A stretch of 64,000 nt of DNA from NCBI GenBank assembly GCA_947179485.1, contig OX359246.1, positions 3,286,001 through 3,350,000 on the forward strand. Reading direction: 5' to 3'. The notes below the pieces were generated by a model. That model was not told the DNA's origin. It was given only the letters and a program-made list of their open reading frames with translations, and ran no database searches. Positions 48,701 through 61,575 of the stretch are shown piece after piece (position 1 is the stretch's first letter; every line of letters starts with the position of its first letter). The stretch comes from Allacma fusca (taxonomy: Eukaryota; Arthropoda; Collembola; Symphypleona; Sminthuridae). The translations under genes and the position numbers were made by a program.

Positions 48701-51700
48701 GAAACGTTCGCACAGGAAATTTCTCAAAATTTGACCCATAAAATGTTTCTATTGTTTTTGCCTGTTTTGTGGTATTTTTTCCCGAAAACTCACTTGGAAA
48801 TTTTGTACCGTTAACAATTTGTGTCTGTAAACACGTCTGGAATGTTCACACGTAGAATGTTGCGTATTTTTGGGCTGTAAAATCCATATGAAACTTTTCC
48901 CGTAGTCTGACCCTTTTTGACCGTAAACTCACTAAAATTTAACACGGTCGAAAAAAAAATTTCCGTAAGTGTTTTCCTCCAACTTTTTAAAATAATAGTG
49001 AAAATAAGTGGAATTCACAAATGACGCATTTTTGTGAAATATTTTGGGTTGCGGGCAAAATCGTTCAAATTTTCTGTAAAATCTGGGAGTATGTACAATT
49101 GATATGCAGTTTTGGTTTCAAGCTTGTGAACTTGATATGTTTTGATAGTGAGCTCCAGCCCGCGTGGGTTTCTTCACGGAATGTTTTGGAGAAACTGAGA
49201 GAAAAACGGGAAATGTTCCCTCCAACAGGGAACCCAGCAAGAGGAGAAGAAAAGTCCAGCTTGCGCACAGCTTTAGAAATTCTCCTGGCTTTCCCTCACA
49301 TTAGGTAGTTTCGGAGAAGGGAGAGAATTTCCGAGCTCTGGGTATGTCAAGAGTATGTTATTATGGGCCAGGTCCGGTGTGTGCGACCGTAATGGGAAAA
49401 GATACCAGGTCTCGGGAACATCCCTCTCATTTTCTTGTTACATGATACCATTACCAGCGTATGTGCCAAATTACATGTGTATTTCCAGGCCCCAATAAAC
49501 CCACGTAGGATTTCCCAGCGAATAAAGCGAATTCAAAATTTTCTCTCCAAAATCTTCCAAAAAATTATAAAATCATCCAAAAAAACGCTTTTAATAATCA
49601 GGATAAAAATTTGCCCTTAATTTTCTGCACAAAAACGTTAATTTTTTTTTACAAAATGCTAAAATTATCCTGCAATAAAATATTTCAAAAACATCACTCA
49701 GATATTGGGTTTTAACAAATTTGGGAGGAATTTGCAAGTAAAATTGTCAAACATTTGGGGTTTTTCAATTTTATTCTGAACTGCAATAGAAAATAAGTTT
49801 GAATTTTTTATTTTCGAAGGTTTAGCCCCAAATGTTTTCAAATTAAAAAATTTACCAGAGGAAAATTTCCCTCTTTAGAGACGCGAAAATGTTTTTTGAT
49901 GAAATTGCCCTCAATTTTCAGTCTCCTCCACTTGCCACTGCATGAGTGAGTACGTGACGGTGCAGTTGCTGTATATAGCACGGAAAAATTGTATGGCATG
50001 GAAGCACTAATGAGACCAAGATAAAGACGGTCCACTGTATAATTATACATGGGGAAGGATATAATGCAGGCTTGGGTTAATCCTTTAATTATGCATGGTA
50101 CGGTAAGTGGGCGCCTAATGCAGTGCCAGACCTTTTAATAATGAATATCTGAAATGCGTATGTTCTCCCATGTGGGGATCCATGCTGGGCTTGTAGATGA
50201 AATGCATTTTCTATGTAAATAACAGTCAAAGGAAATACAAAGACTGGCATGGATGTGTTTTTAGAGGGAATGCCTTTGGCATGATTTCTGTGGCGAAAGA
50301 GCCCTAAACCTTGCCTCGATGCACTCCCCAAATAATTACTTCCGTTAATGGGACAGTGCGTGGGGACGGCTCACGTGGATTTTTGTATACAGTCCAACCC
50401 CAAAATTATATTTCAAGTTTCGGGTCGAAAGACCCCCTTGCCAAAAGTATGCTCTCCAGAAGGGTCAAAAATGTTTCGCAAATTTGCACACGCAGGGTTC
50501 AAAATTTCTTTGAATTTACGAGGTTCCGTTTGTTCGTCAACGTTTTCTAGTTTTATGGGTCACAGGTATTGCAATGCAAAATTTTGGATCAGTTTTCCGG
50601 TCACGTCTAGCTTACTTAAAGTTTGGAATGATTTTTGAACCAAGTTTTTAATTAAACATTTGGGGTTGGAGGTATTTGGGATTCAACAAGGTAAAAAAAT
50701 CCGGTCAAAATTGGTCAATGCTTAGTAAAACCAGATTAACATACACAAGTCCTTATAATGCTGGTAACTGTCAAGGCGGAAGCAAATTATAGCAATGTGT
50801 AAAATAGGTCAAACGGATCGACCAAACAAATTAGAAAATAGGGTCAAAATTGACCCAATAAAATACGGTCAATTTTAATGACACTTTAAAAGTGCAGAAA
50901 ATCGACTATCAAGAAGGAATGACATTAATAAATAAAAAAGGTCATCTGTTGCTCTGGCGAACAAATTTTAATTGTAAAAAACCAAGTCGAACAGCTAAAT
51001 CGGGTCAAAAATGTAGGTCAGTGTTGTCACTTGAACTGCAGTTTAATTGTGGTAACTTTCAGTAAAAGGTGCGACCAAATATGTAATCTTACAAATGGTT
51101 GTAATGTCAAATGTTCCGGCGTTCGATTTCTGTGACCCATGTTGACCCAGTTGGGTCAAAAACATGGGTCACATTTAGCAATAATTTTTTGACATTCTTA
51201 CGAACTTCAAAATTTATAATGACAGCGCAGAACCCCCTGAACCAGGCGTCAATTTAAAAGTAAAATGTTTTTACAGCCGCCTATTTACAGTAATACAGTA
51301 CAAAGATCCTGGTACTAATGAGATGCGTTGGTTGGGAAAAATCAGGCCAATTGAACCAACAAAAATTGGTAAAAAATTTAGCTTTGAAGTGTCAAAGCCT
51401 TGCTTTGGGAATGGGAGAGGTTTGGAATGACTGAGTGGTTGCACTTTCTTTATTTTTGGGCCAAGGAAGCGGAGGATTAAGTATTGGGCCAGAAATATAG
51501 GAAAAGGAAGGAGAAAGGTAGGAAATTTGCATACAAATGAATAATTCACACGCACCTGTTCTCTCGAAAGGGAGAAGAAAGAGTGGTGGTGGAAAAGTTG
51601 GGAAAAGGAGGAAATGTAGAGAAAATGTGAAAGTAAATTGCGGAATAAAATGATCCGCTCAACTTTCGGCTCCTTCCTTTTCCCTTCGTACAAGTAATTA

Positions 51701-52061
51701 ATTATAGTTAGTATTTTCCAACCATTATATGTATTTTCAATGCTTGTTCTCATAACAGGTTTCGTATAACTGGACCACTGATTTTCACCCGCTAAATAGC
51801 ACTTGAGCCTTTTTAAAGGACCATATGGTCCATACAAATTATGTACAGGGTCCAGTAAATACATTTTTGGGGTTCTTCTAGCAGGAATTTGATGCACACG
51901 TGGTTGTAAAATTTGTGGTAAATTGTTTTGTTTAGTTAATATCAATATGAGTTTTCAAATGTGTTTCGCAAGTTTGTAGGGATTTATTTAGTAAAATTTA
52001 AGGAGAAAGTTTGGGCAAGGTTCGATGAAACTTGTGTTGCAAATTTAGGTAGAAACTGGAA

Positions 52062-52400
52062 TGTAAAATTTGAGGTACATTGTTCTACAAAATTTGAGGT
52101 AAATTGTTCTGCAAAATTTGAGGTAAATTGTTCTGCAAAATTTGAGGTAAATTGTTCTGCAAAATTTGAGGTAAATTGTTCTGCAAAATTTGAGGGAAAT
52201 TTTTTTTTTGCAAAAGTAGCCAGAAATTCTTCTGCTAAATTTGAGGAAAATTGTTTTACAAAATTAGGCGGAAACTGGGATGTAAATTTTTCGATAAATT
52301 GTACTGCAAATTTTGAGGGATATTGTTATGTAAAATTTGAGGGCAATTGTGTTGCAAAACTTGTGGATTTTGTTGCAAATTTTCCTGTAAGAACGCATAC
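52062..52400 (+). repeat. 24-bp array (AAATTGTTCTGCAAAATTTG type)
   Basis: TGTTCT landmarks at 52081, 52105, 52129, 52153 and 52177 give exact 24-bp units; decayed units continue to about 52400. The open frame (VNCSAKFE repeats) is a by-product of the period. Confidence 0.92.
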
Positions 52401-54190
52401 AGTTTAACTATTACGTTTGCCGTAAATTTTGTTGTAAATTTACAAAATGTAAATTTGTAAGTTATTCTTGTAGTTATTTTGAAAAAAAGTTAGGTTGTTT
52501 CAGGAATATTTGCTTTTGTGACAAATTTGTTTAGCATAAAAAAAGTTCTGATCAATTTACAAAACTCATTTCTTGTCAATTGTTTACATAGTTTTTGTAG
52601 TTTATTTTGCTAAATTGTTTAATTGCTTGTAGAATCGGTGATTAAATGTTAAATAGTAGTCTGTATTTGCAATAAAAGCTAAGCGGCTATTTATTTTATA
52701 GATAGTGCAATCCAGAGAAAAAATTTGGAGGGGCCTTGGAGACCCAAACAAATTTGATGGGGATGGATTTTGTTCTTTGTAGAATTTCGGGGACCTTTTG
52801 GCCGGAACTGTATTATTTCCTATGATTTTGTACACGCAGTGAAGTTATTAGGCATTTGGGGTAAAATGGAGAGGGGAGGAAATGGAAAATAGCCTTGTTA
52901 CATTAACATGAATGCCTTTTCCCATATACTTTGCAAAACCAGAGACCTGGCATTTTTAACCAGACCCTATTCATTACACACATTTTCCGAGTTATCAAAT
53001 TCCCCATGAAAAAGATTGGAAAGGAAACGCCAGATATTTTTTGGACAGTTCAATTTATTTAATATTATCATGATTTTTCCGTGTCACAGGTATTTCCCAT
53101 ATTTGATCCTATACCCCCAAATACGCCTATGCTCCAACGTTCTTATAATTGGGCAAGTCCATTCAGAGGGTCTAAATTGCCCGAAAAAATGGTTATTTAG
53201 GAAACACATGCAATCTTACATCTTAAACTTGTAATTAATTTTGCCGGACTTTCCGCACAGCAGACCCCGTTTCAAATACCCACTTATTTTACTGTCAAAA
53301 CCCACACTACTTCCCGGTAAATACGACTCTCTTTCAAAATTGCCATTTACGCAAAATTTTGGGAACCCACAAAGCAGAAATTGTAAATTGAAGCGCGCTT
53401 TTGAAAACCCTCAGAGGATCTTGCAGCTCTAGCATTACAGTTTACACAAAAATTTAAACAGCTTTCAAAAAATTACCAGGGAAATTTTACACAATTCTTT
53501 AAAATTTTATCCACCAGTTTTTCATTCAGGTGAAAATTTAGAGGTAAATTTTAGCTTATGGGCTGAAATTTTAATCTCTAAAAGTTCTCATATAAAATTT
53601 CGCCCTTAAATTTTACAGCTGGAACCAATTTTTCCCTGGAACTTTTATGTTTAATTTTAATCTTTAAAATTTTTTCAGCAATTTTTGCATCGTGACAGAA
53701 AATTAATAGCTAAATGTTTGTCTGCGTAAGTAAAATTGTGTCTCAAAATTTACTCCCGACTAGAATTCGATGTAAAAACATTCACTTCAGAAGTAAAATT
53801 CATTTGCAAATTTATTGCAAATGTTTAAAATTGCGCCCAAAATTTTCACTTCGGGGTTAAAATACTTTTGCGTAATTCATTTGGCGTTTTCATTTGGCGT
53901 AAAACGCTTTTGCAAAATTCAATCTTGAGCATAAGATTTTAGGGGCAATTTTGCTTTAGCTGCAAAATTCAAGAGCAAATTTGGCACAAATGATTAAAAT
54001 TTTAACATGCGGGTGAAAAACATTACAAAGACAAAACATTCGTTGGCGTCATGTTTTTTACGTTTTTTAAAATTTCCGAGGAATATTTCCTCAGTAATTA
54101 AATTTATGGTTATTTTCCACAGTTGTATACAATTGTAATGGTAACATTACATGGGATTCTAAAATTTCAACGAAAATTTATGAAGCTAAT

Positions 54191-54290
54191 AGAAAATTTG
54201 AGAACATTTGAGAACATTTGAGAACATTTGAGAAAATTTGAGAAAATTTGAGAAAATTTGAGAAAATGTGAAAAAATTTGAGAAAATTTG
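54191..54290 (+). repeat. 10-bp array AGAAAATTTG / AGAACATTTG
   Basis: Ten units of exactly 10 bp in unbroken register. The AAAATTT tracts sit once per helical turn. Confidence 0.95.
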
Positions 54291-55929
54291 AAAAAACATT
54301 TACCTGGAATTGCAGGAAAATTAAACTAAAATTGCTTAAGGGATTTTTACGCGAATGTATAAATTTTCCGGGATTCATGTACATTTGCGGTAAAAAATAT
54401 GTAATTGGACACGTGGGCGAGTTGAGTAAAATAGGGGAATTTGTTGTGTGTCGGAAGAGAAAGACGGGACTTTTGTGTATGGGATTTTGTACCAGGACTT
54501 GTTTTGGGTTTGGGTTTTTGGGAGAGACGGAATCGATGAACGATTAGTTTGCATGTCCTTTCGTTGTATTTTCTACTCATTATGAGCGCTAACCTTTTCA
54601 AACGGGAATTAATCGAATGTAACTTGTGCAGGAGTGGAATTGTCTCAACATTCGTCCACGGCTGAGTTCAGGGTTTCCTCATGTCACAGACCTTTGTACC
54701 AAACGTCAACTTACATAGGTACATCAGCTACCTTGAATTAACTCCCGTATGCCTTCCATGTGTATTAATTAGTGTGTCCAGGAACGGGTTCCCGTAGTTA
54801 CTTGAGCACTTTTGCCCACATTATAGCTCCCCATATAATTACAGTACATGTGCATAATCAAAGACCTCTACCCCTTTCCCCGCACGCTTTCCACATTCCT
54901 CATTTCCTGTTTCCCCATTTACTCCTGCTAAGAGGCAGAAAACCTGAAAACATTTTTTAATTCAGTGACTCAATCAGCAAAAATCCTCTTCAAAATCATT
55001 TATTTTTTAGTTTTCAAAAACTTTATGAAACTAAAATTTTTTTCAAAAATTTCACCCGAAAATTTTCTTCAACCCAAAAAATTTATGTTTTCTCACATTC
55101 AGGGCTTTTCACCCACAAATTGTATTATATTTTATGGCGATACATGTCAAATCGTTTTTTTAAACAAGGTTAAGCAAATTTTTTTAAAAAGATACATTTT
55201 GAATACAAATTTAGTAAAATTTTGAGGTATTTCTGGAAAATGTGCTTGGTCTAAAATTGCCAATTTTACGTTAGTTGCTTAAAAACATTTACAACCGAAA
55301 TTGATTTTGTTGCAATGCTTTTAGATGTTTCGAATGCTTCTGTCTAATGCAGGATTCTAGGAAACGCATTTCACCTTTTGTCGCTTTGTCCGGGGAAAAT
55401 ATTTTCTGGCTTAAAATATGGGCTTCCAGGAAAGTATGAAAAGGTTTATGGTCATTATTTTAATAGTAATGTGGGAATTAATGAGCGCCTGGTCAATAAC
55501 CCGTTTTATCCTACATGGGCCTAGGTATAATTAATATGTTGAGATGAGCACATGGAAAATATGGGCGGGAGCAAATATGCACATGAATTTACTCGTATAT
55601 CCTCATATAAGGGCAAAAAGTACCTTCTTAATGGAATGTCAACCGTGAAACTTCAGGACGCAAGGTAAGATTCATTTGGGGGTTTAAAATTTACGGGCAT
55701 CAAATATGTTTTAAGAAAGAAAATTTTGGAAATTGTTTTATTTCTTACGCCAAAATGTTTATCTCTAAATTTTGCTAACTTGTAAAAAAAAAATTTGACT
55801 GCCCGATTTTATTTGTACGATGTTTTTCAGGCGTAAGCTGCTAAAATCGGTTTGAATCTTTAACCATGAGCATTTTGGCAGGAATTGGGGAACATTTCCA
55901 CTAAATCCGAAGAAAATTATTTGATAAAA

Positions 55930-56150
55930 ATTTTAGCCCAATATATTGTTCAGATAAACGTTGATTAAAAATTTTTGCCCAATACGTTTTGCACACAAAC
56001 GTTGAATAAAAATTTTAGCCCAATATATTTTTCAGGAAGAATTTTAATCACATTTTACAGATCAAACTTTGCATAAAATTTTAGTGCAATATTTTTTTCA
56101 GATAAAAATTTAATTGAAATTTAAGTGCAATATATTTTTCAGATAAAATT
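55930..56150 (+). repeat. 41-bp array (TTTTAGCCCAATATATT type)
   Basis: GCCCAATA landmarks at 55936, 55977 and 56018 give a 41-bp period; two or three more copies (TTTAGTGCAATAT, TTAAGTGCAATATA) have decayed. CAGATAAA follows most copies. Confidence 0.8.
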
Positions 56151-58059
56151 TTGCGCCACATCTGATTTTGAAAACACTCGATAATTTAAGTCGTCTTTTG
56201 ACATTGTACATGGAACCCTATTGAGTAAAAATCACAATAGGACTTGAGAGTTGTTTTGTCTGGAGTTACCATTCCGTAAACAATTGGCCCATTGTGGGGA
56301 AAGCACGAGTAAAAAATACAGAATTCTCACGAATGCTTCATTTTACCCAAAAAAATTTTTTCTTAAGAACCCATTTGTTCCCGTATTTTTTCATGTAAAA
56401 AAATCCTTAGACAAAAGTGGGGGAAAGCTTTTATGATGGGGCTTTGTATATGGAGTGAAGGTAAAAACAGGTGCATTGGATTGATGATCATCTCTGACAC
56501 AAGAGCATCATCAGCGCTTATTCTTATTCCCTTTTTGACGATAACTCCTGCCTAGCCATCATTTTTACACAGCCCATATCCTTATCCCCGTATTTCTAAA
56601 GCCTCTCTAACAAGCCCCAATTCTCTCCAAAAGGGCACTTATTAGTAAATTAAACAAGACGGATTTCTATTATTGCCCTATTCAAAGGCAATTATCAGCG
56701 AAACATCTCAAACCTTGTCTACCATGTTTTTACAGGATCCCCTTAAAAATTTCCTCCAAGTATACCAACACATGAGACACACACAGCTTTAGCATATTTG
56801 AATCTCGCCCTAAAATTTTTCTTAAAGAAAAAAAAATTGAGCCAAACTTGTGGTTGCAAATGTTTATCTGACAATTATTCGTACAAGTATGTTTTTTGTG
56901 CACAATTTCTGAAGTCTAAATTTATAGGTAAATTTTTTACCAGTGAATCGTCTACGAAGTATCTTTTTTGAAAAATGTTTTAAAAACATTTTTCTGAGTC
57001 AATTTCCATGATTATTTGGAGGAATTCCAGTTTTTCTTCTTTCAAGCAAATTTTTTTCTGTGCAAATTTACGTATTGCAAAGTTTTCGGGCAAAATTTGT
57101 TCCAAGAAAATATTTTTGGGGCAATTATTTTTATTACAAATTTTTACAGCCCAGATGTTTTGAATGCATATTTTTAAGGGCAAATTTTTGAGGGCAAACA
57201 TTTTGCGCTACAATTTTTTAAGGTCAACTTAAAATTATCTTCAGAAAATGATTTTCCTTAAAATGTTTTGTGGTAACTTTGGAATCAAATTGTTTACACA
57301 ATTTTTGAATCAACTTCAATTTGTTTTTTAGACAAATTTGGTCTTGAAATTTCATTTAAAAACGTAATTTTAAATGTGAAAAATGTTTTCACGACAAAAT
57401 TTTTGAAAGTAAATTTTAGCGGACACTAGGTTTTTGTGCAATATGTTTTGGTGCGAGTGGTTCCGCAAAAAAAATTTGGAAAATTTTTATCGAATTTTTC
57501 TGGGCATTTTTGTTGTTTTTTAAGGGCAAATTTATTAACCATCCTCGTATTTCCCATGTCGAGCACACCCATTGTGTACCAGTTTGAGAAACAAACCTGG
57601 GAGTTAGGGAAAGTATGAAAGTTAAGTGTGATATAGCCCTAGATATGCAGAAGAATTGACAGGCCCGGACTAAGATTTAGGATTTGTTGTAAGGAAAAGA
57701 GAGAAATAGACTGGAGGGTTGTTGTTAAGTAAATTAGCGTTTGCTATGAATTGCTACACTGAAGAGTCGTGGGATGAATGGCTGTCATTAGGAGTTTGTT
57801 ACAAGTCCTGTATCTATTGCCCGTACAGAGTGTTCCGAGCTCCCTGAGTACACGCAACTCCGAAGTAACTGTCGCTAATTCAATAACTACTTGTAAAAGT
57901 ATAATTTGTGATGATGGAAACCAATTCTTCTCCATTTTTTCCAATTACTCCACTTCCCTTCCAAATTCCGACCCATTTTCTCCAGCCCATATTATTTCCC
58001 AGCCCCAGAAATATGCATATGTCCCCCAAGGACATTTATTTTCTCATACATATCCCAAC

Positions 58060-58310
58060 CCAAGCTCTGGTCAGGCAATTTCCAACATCGGGTCAATATT
58101 GACCCGAATCGGGTCACACAAAAATTTCAGGTCAAAAATAACACCCGAATAGATTTCCATAAAATAAACATTATAATCGGGTCGAATAAAAATTCCGGTC
58201 AAATATCGGGTCAACATTGACCCGATTTGGATTATTTTTGCGAAAACGGCTGAGACAAAGGCAGTTAAAGAAGTTGACCCGAATTTCGGTCAAGTTAAGA
58301 TCGATTTTTG
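58060..58310 (+). repeat. GGGTCAA / TTGACCCGA block
   Basis: Alternating CGGGTCAA and TTGACCCGA words on both strands form small inverted repeats, for example GGGTCAATATTGACCC at 58090-58105. Confidence 0.65.
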
Positions 58311-59099
58311 TCGATTTTTTTTGGGGATTTCGGTATTTTATGGGAAAAGAAAAAAATTGCCTGAACGTATCTCTATAATTGGAAGAAAAGAGCTTGCCCT
58401 GCCAGCTTTGCTTATTGTTCCGGTTGAAAGGATGTCAAGTCTAAGGAGAAGCTGAATTAGGAAAATATTTTCTTTCCCATTCACTCCATGTTTTGTTTAC
58501 ACTCATAATTCTGGAGTTGCTAAGAACTATAGTCAAATCCTATATCCATTGCTGGGGACAGTGGAGTTTGGATTTAAAAATTTTCTGTTTTTTCCCGGCC
58601 CTATACTCTCTATTGTATTAGCTGTAGCTGGCAATTTAGACCTTACTTAAGGGACAGCATGGCCTATTTTCCTAATGTCAAACTCCGAGTCAGATGGAAT
58701 GGAAAGGCTGGAATTCAGGGAATTTATAAAATATTAGCGTCCGGGGCTTTCCCCAAAACCTTCCAACTGAGCATCTTTTTTCTGTCTCTTTATGTCCCTT
58801 TTAGAACGGATGCCAAAATTTTCCTCACATCTCACAACATAGGCAGCCCACTCGCTCTATGTATGCTCAATTGCTATGGGGATTAAATCCCCTTGCAGGG
58901 AGACACGAACTGTTTTCAGTGAAAGCAGAATCTTGCTTTCTCATCAGAAATCAATTTTCCAAAAATATTTCGAAAAAAATACTTGGGTCAAATTTTGGGT
59001 CAAAGGTCATGTAAATATTTATTCTGATCCCTTCATAATTTTACTGAGTTCTGTATAATTCCTTTAATCCTTTCTTCAGTGATAATCGCATACTTAACT

Positions 59100-59760
59100 T
59101 TTTATATCCTTTGATCCACGGGTCACCGGGTCACTAAATTAAGTTTGACCGGATTTGACCTCTAATATTAGGGTCTAGTGCTTCTTAAACACACTTTTGA
59201 ATTTGACCTCATGGGTCTCTGCGTCACATCACTGTTTAACCAATTGATCTCATTTGACATCATGGGTCACTGGATCACACCCCGTTTAATATTTGACCCG
59301 AATTGACCTCTTGTATGACCAGGTCAAAAATCAATACACTAATGCTTCATTGACCTTCGGAGCACCTGTGTCCCATCCATTTACATTGCAACGTAAATGG
59401 CATTTCAGTGACCATAGTCTAATATCCTTCAATAAATGGACGAATTTGACCTCTTGGGTCAACCGCTGGGTCACGACAGTAAATAAATCAAAAAATTTCA
59501 ATATTACAGCTCTACCTTTACCAAAGATTTGGGGGGTTGTACGGAAGTTGACATTACAGCTCAATTATATATTCCTGTGACCGTTTGGAGTGTTTGACCT
59601 GAATTGACCTCATATATGACCCGGAAGAGCATAGGGTCATAATTACTTGAATTCGGCTGAAAATTAAGCAGGTTTAAGGGAGATTTAAGTGAAGTTGTCA
59701 TTTGAGAATATTTAGTACGGATTGACCCGGTTGACCCTAATTTGACCCGAGGGTTAGGGT
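59100..59760 (+). repeat. TTTGACCTC / GGGTCAC block
   Basis: TTTGACCTC, GGGTCACTGG and TTGACCCGA recur with irregular spacing. Confidence 0.55.
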
Positions 59761-60909
59761 GTAAGATTTTTTGGGGGAAATTTGAGCTACTCCGTATGGT
59801 TCTGTGTGGCTGTAGCAACAGTTCTAAAATGATGGAGTAAAAGGAGGGAAAGGATTCGCACTTGGTGCTGGGAGTGGAACATGGGACTTGAGATAGAGAC
59901 GGGAGTAGTTTATTTATTATGCAATAATTTCATTGGACGAAGAGACAGGTTTGATTTATGGGCGCGTAAATCTGGCTCCTGCTCGACAACATTTTATTTA
60001 AATATACACCGGAACGGAGCACCCAGGGAAAGTGACATACTTAAGTGCACTGATATTTGCTGGGAGGGAAAAGTTGGAAGCGAAAAGAGAGCGTGGAGAG
60101 GGAAAAGAAAGATTTCACAGGAAAGTTCACTTATCACATTGAAACAAAGCAGGAGACAGTTCGGACTTCCAAGCCTTTGTTATAATGAGCATAATAACAT
60201 GAACACGGGAGCCAACAGCGAGGCTTATGTATTACATAACGATACATACAGCCCCATCCCCAAATGCATCATAAATCCCAAACACTGCCCAAACGTCTCC
60301 ACAAACGCTTTCTTTATCTCCACTATTTTTCCTATACCCACATTTCCCCTTTATTTCATATCCCTTCGACGGAGCACTCTGTAGGTGGTCTTATGATACT
60401 CACTGCTAACGTTGGCGAGGATCATTTTAATTATTCCAGCCTTTGACCCGGTTCTTGACCTTTGACCTGACTTTAACAGCCCCAGTTTTTAATTTCCTGG
60501 AGTCAATGTGATTTACATGACTTTAGCTTGAGGGACGCCTAAGTTTCAATGGAAATGCTTTTCATACAATATGTGACACCATGTTGACCTGAAATTGACC
60601 CAGGGTCAATATTTGACCGCACAAAGATATGCGATTGGAATTTAGATATTTTCCGTTCCTGTGAACGCATTGACAGAAACTATAAAGCTGGCTGTCCAAA
60701 ATAATGACGGTGTTTGACCCAATATTGACCTGTTACTGCTTGACCGATGTTTGACCTGAGGATCAAACTTTACTCTTTATACTTTATTTAATGGTCTATG
60801 TTTTTTACATATTGCTCGCGAAACGTGGTTTGTAAATACCAGAATTTAATTTGCCATTTAGCAATTATAAGCTGCATGCGAGCACTGGACCGTTAAATGT
60901 TGGATAGTA

Positions 60910-61575
60910 CAATGCTCTGTTTGACCCAAACTTGACCTTGACCCCAAAGCAGCTGTTCTAGTTTGTTGATCCCACCCGTGTGGTTTGATTGAATTTACGA
61001 TAATCTCGCACAAACATTGACTTGACCCCAGCATTACCTTACAGAAACTTGATCTTCACCGAAACTTGACATTGAACAAAACTTGAAATTGTACAAAACT
61101 TGACCTGGGATAAAACTTGACCTTGAATAAAACTTGACTGCGCTTAATGGAAGCTTGACCGTCATAGAGAATCGACCCATGCCAAAACTTGACCCTTACA
61201 AACCTTGATCCGCACAAAAACTTGACCTGCACAGAAACTTAACCTTCACAGAAACATGACGCTTCCAAAACTTGACCCTCACAGAAACTTGACCCTTGCA
61301 AAATTTGGCCTTCACAGAAACTTGGCCCTTACAAAACCTGACCTTCACAGAAACTTGACCCTTACAAAACCTGACCTTCAAAGAAAGTTGGCCCTTACAT
61401 AACTTGACCCTTATAAAAACTTGACATTCACAGAAACTTGACCCATATCAAAACTTGACAGTCATAAAACCTGACATTCCCAAAAATGTTTCCCTTACAA
61501 AAACTTGACCTCCACGGAAACTGGCCTCTACAGAAACTTGGTTTTCATCGAAACTTGACCTTGAAGGTTTATACA
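60910..61575 (+). repeat. AAACTTGACC array, about 33-bp in its best part
   Basis: CAGAAACTTG-type landmarks at 61282, 61315 and 61348, with a variant at 61381, give a 33-bp period made of two 16-17 bp half-units (CTTGACCCTTACAAAA and CTGACCTTCACAGAAA). Decayed half-units fill the rest. Confidence 0.85.

Noticed and set aside
49021-49308. 95-codon + frame whose second half looks coding-like
   Set aside because: The charged half lies in a purine-rich tract, which mimics Glu/Lys/Arg-rich protein; no supporting signals.
51271-51945. 224-codon minus frame
   Set aside because: It opens with TTG rather than ATG, matches no family I know, runs through a low-complexity pyrimidine segment and has no splice support.
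51961-52407. 148-codon + frame with VNCSAKFE repeats
   Set aside because: By-product of the 24-bp array at 52.1 kb; flanking parts have no family resemblance.
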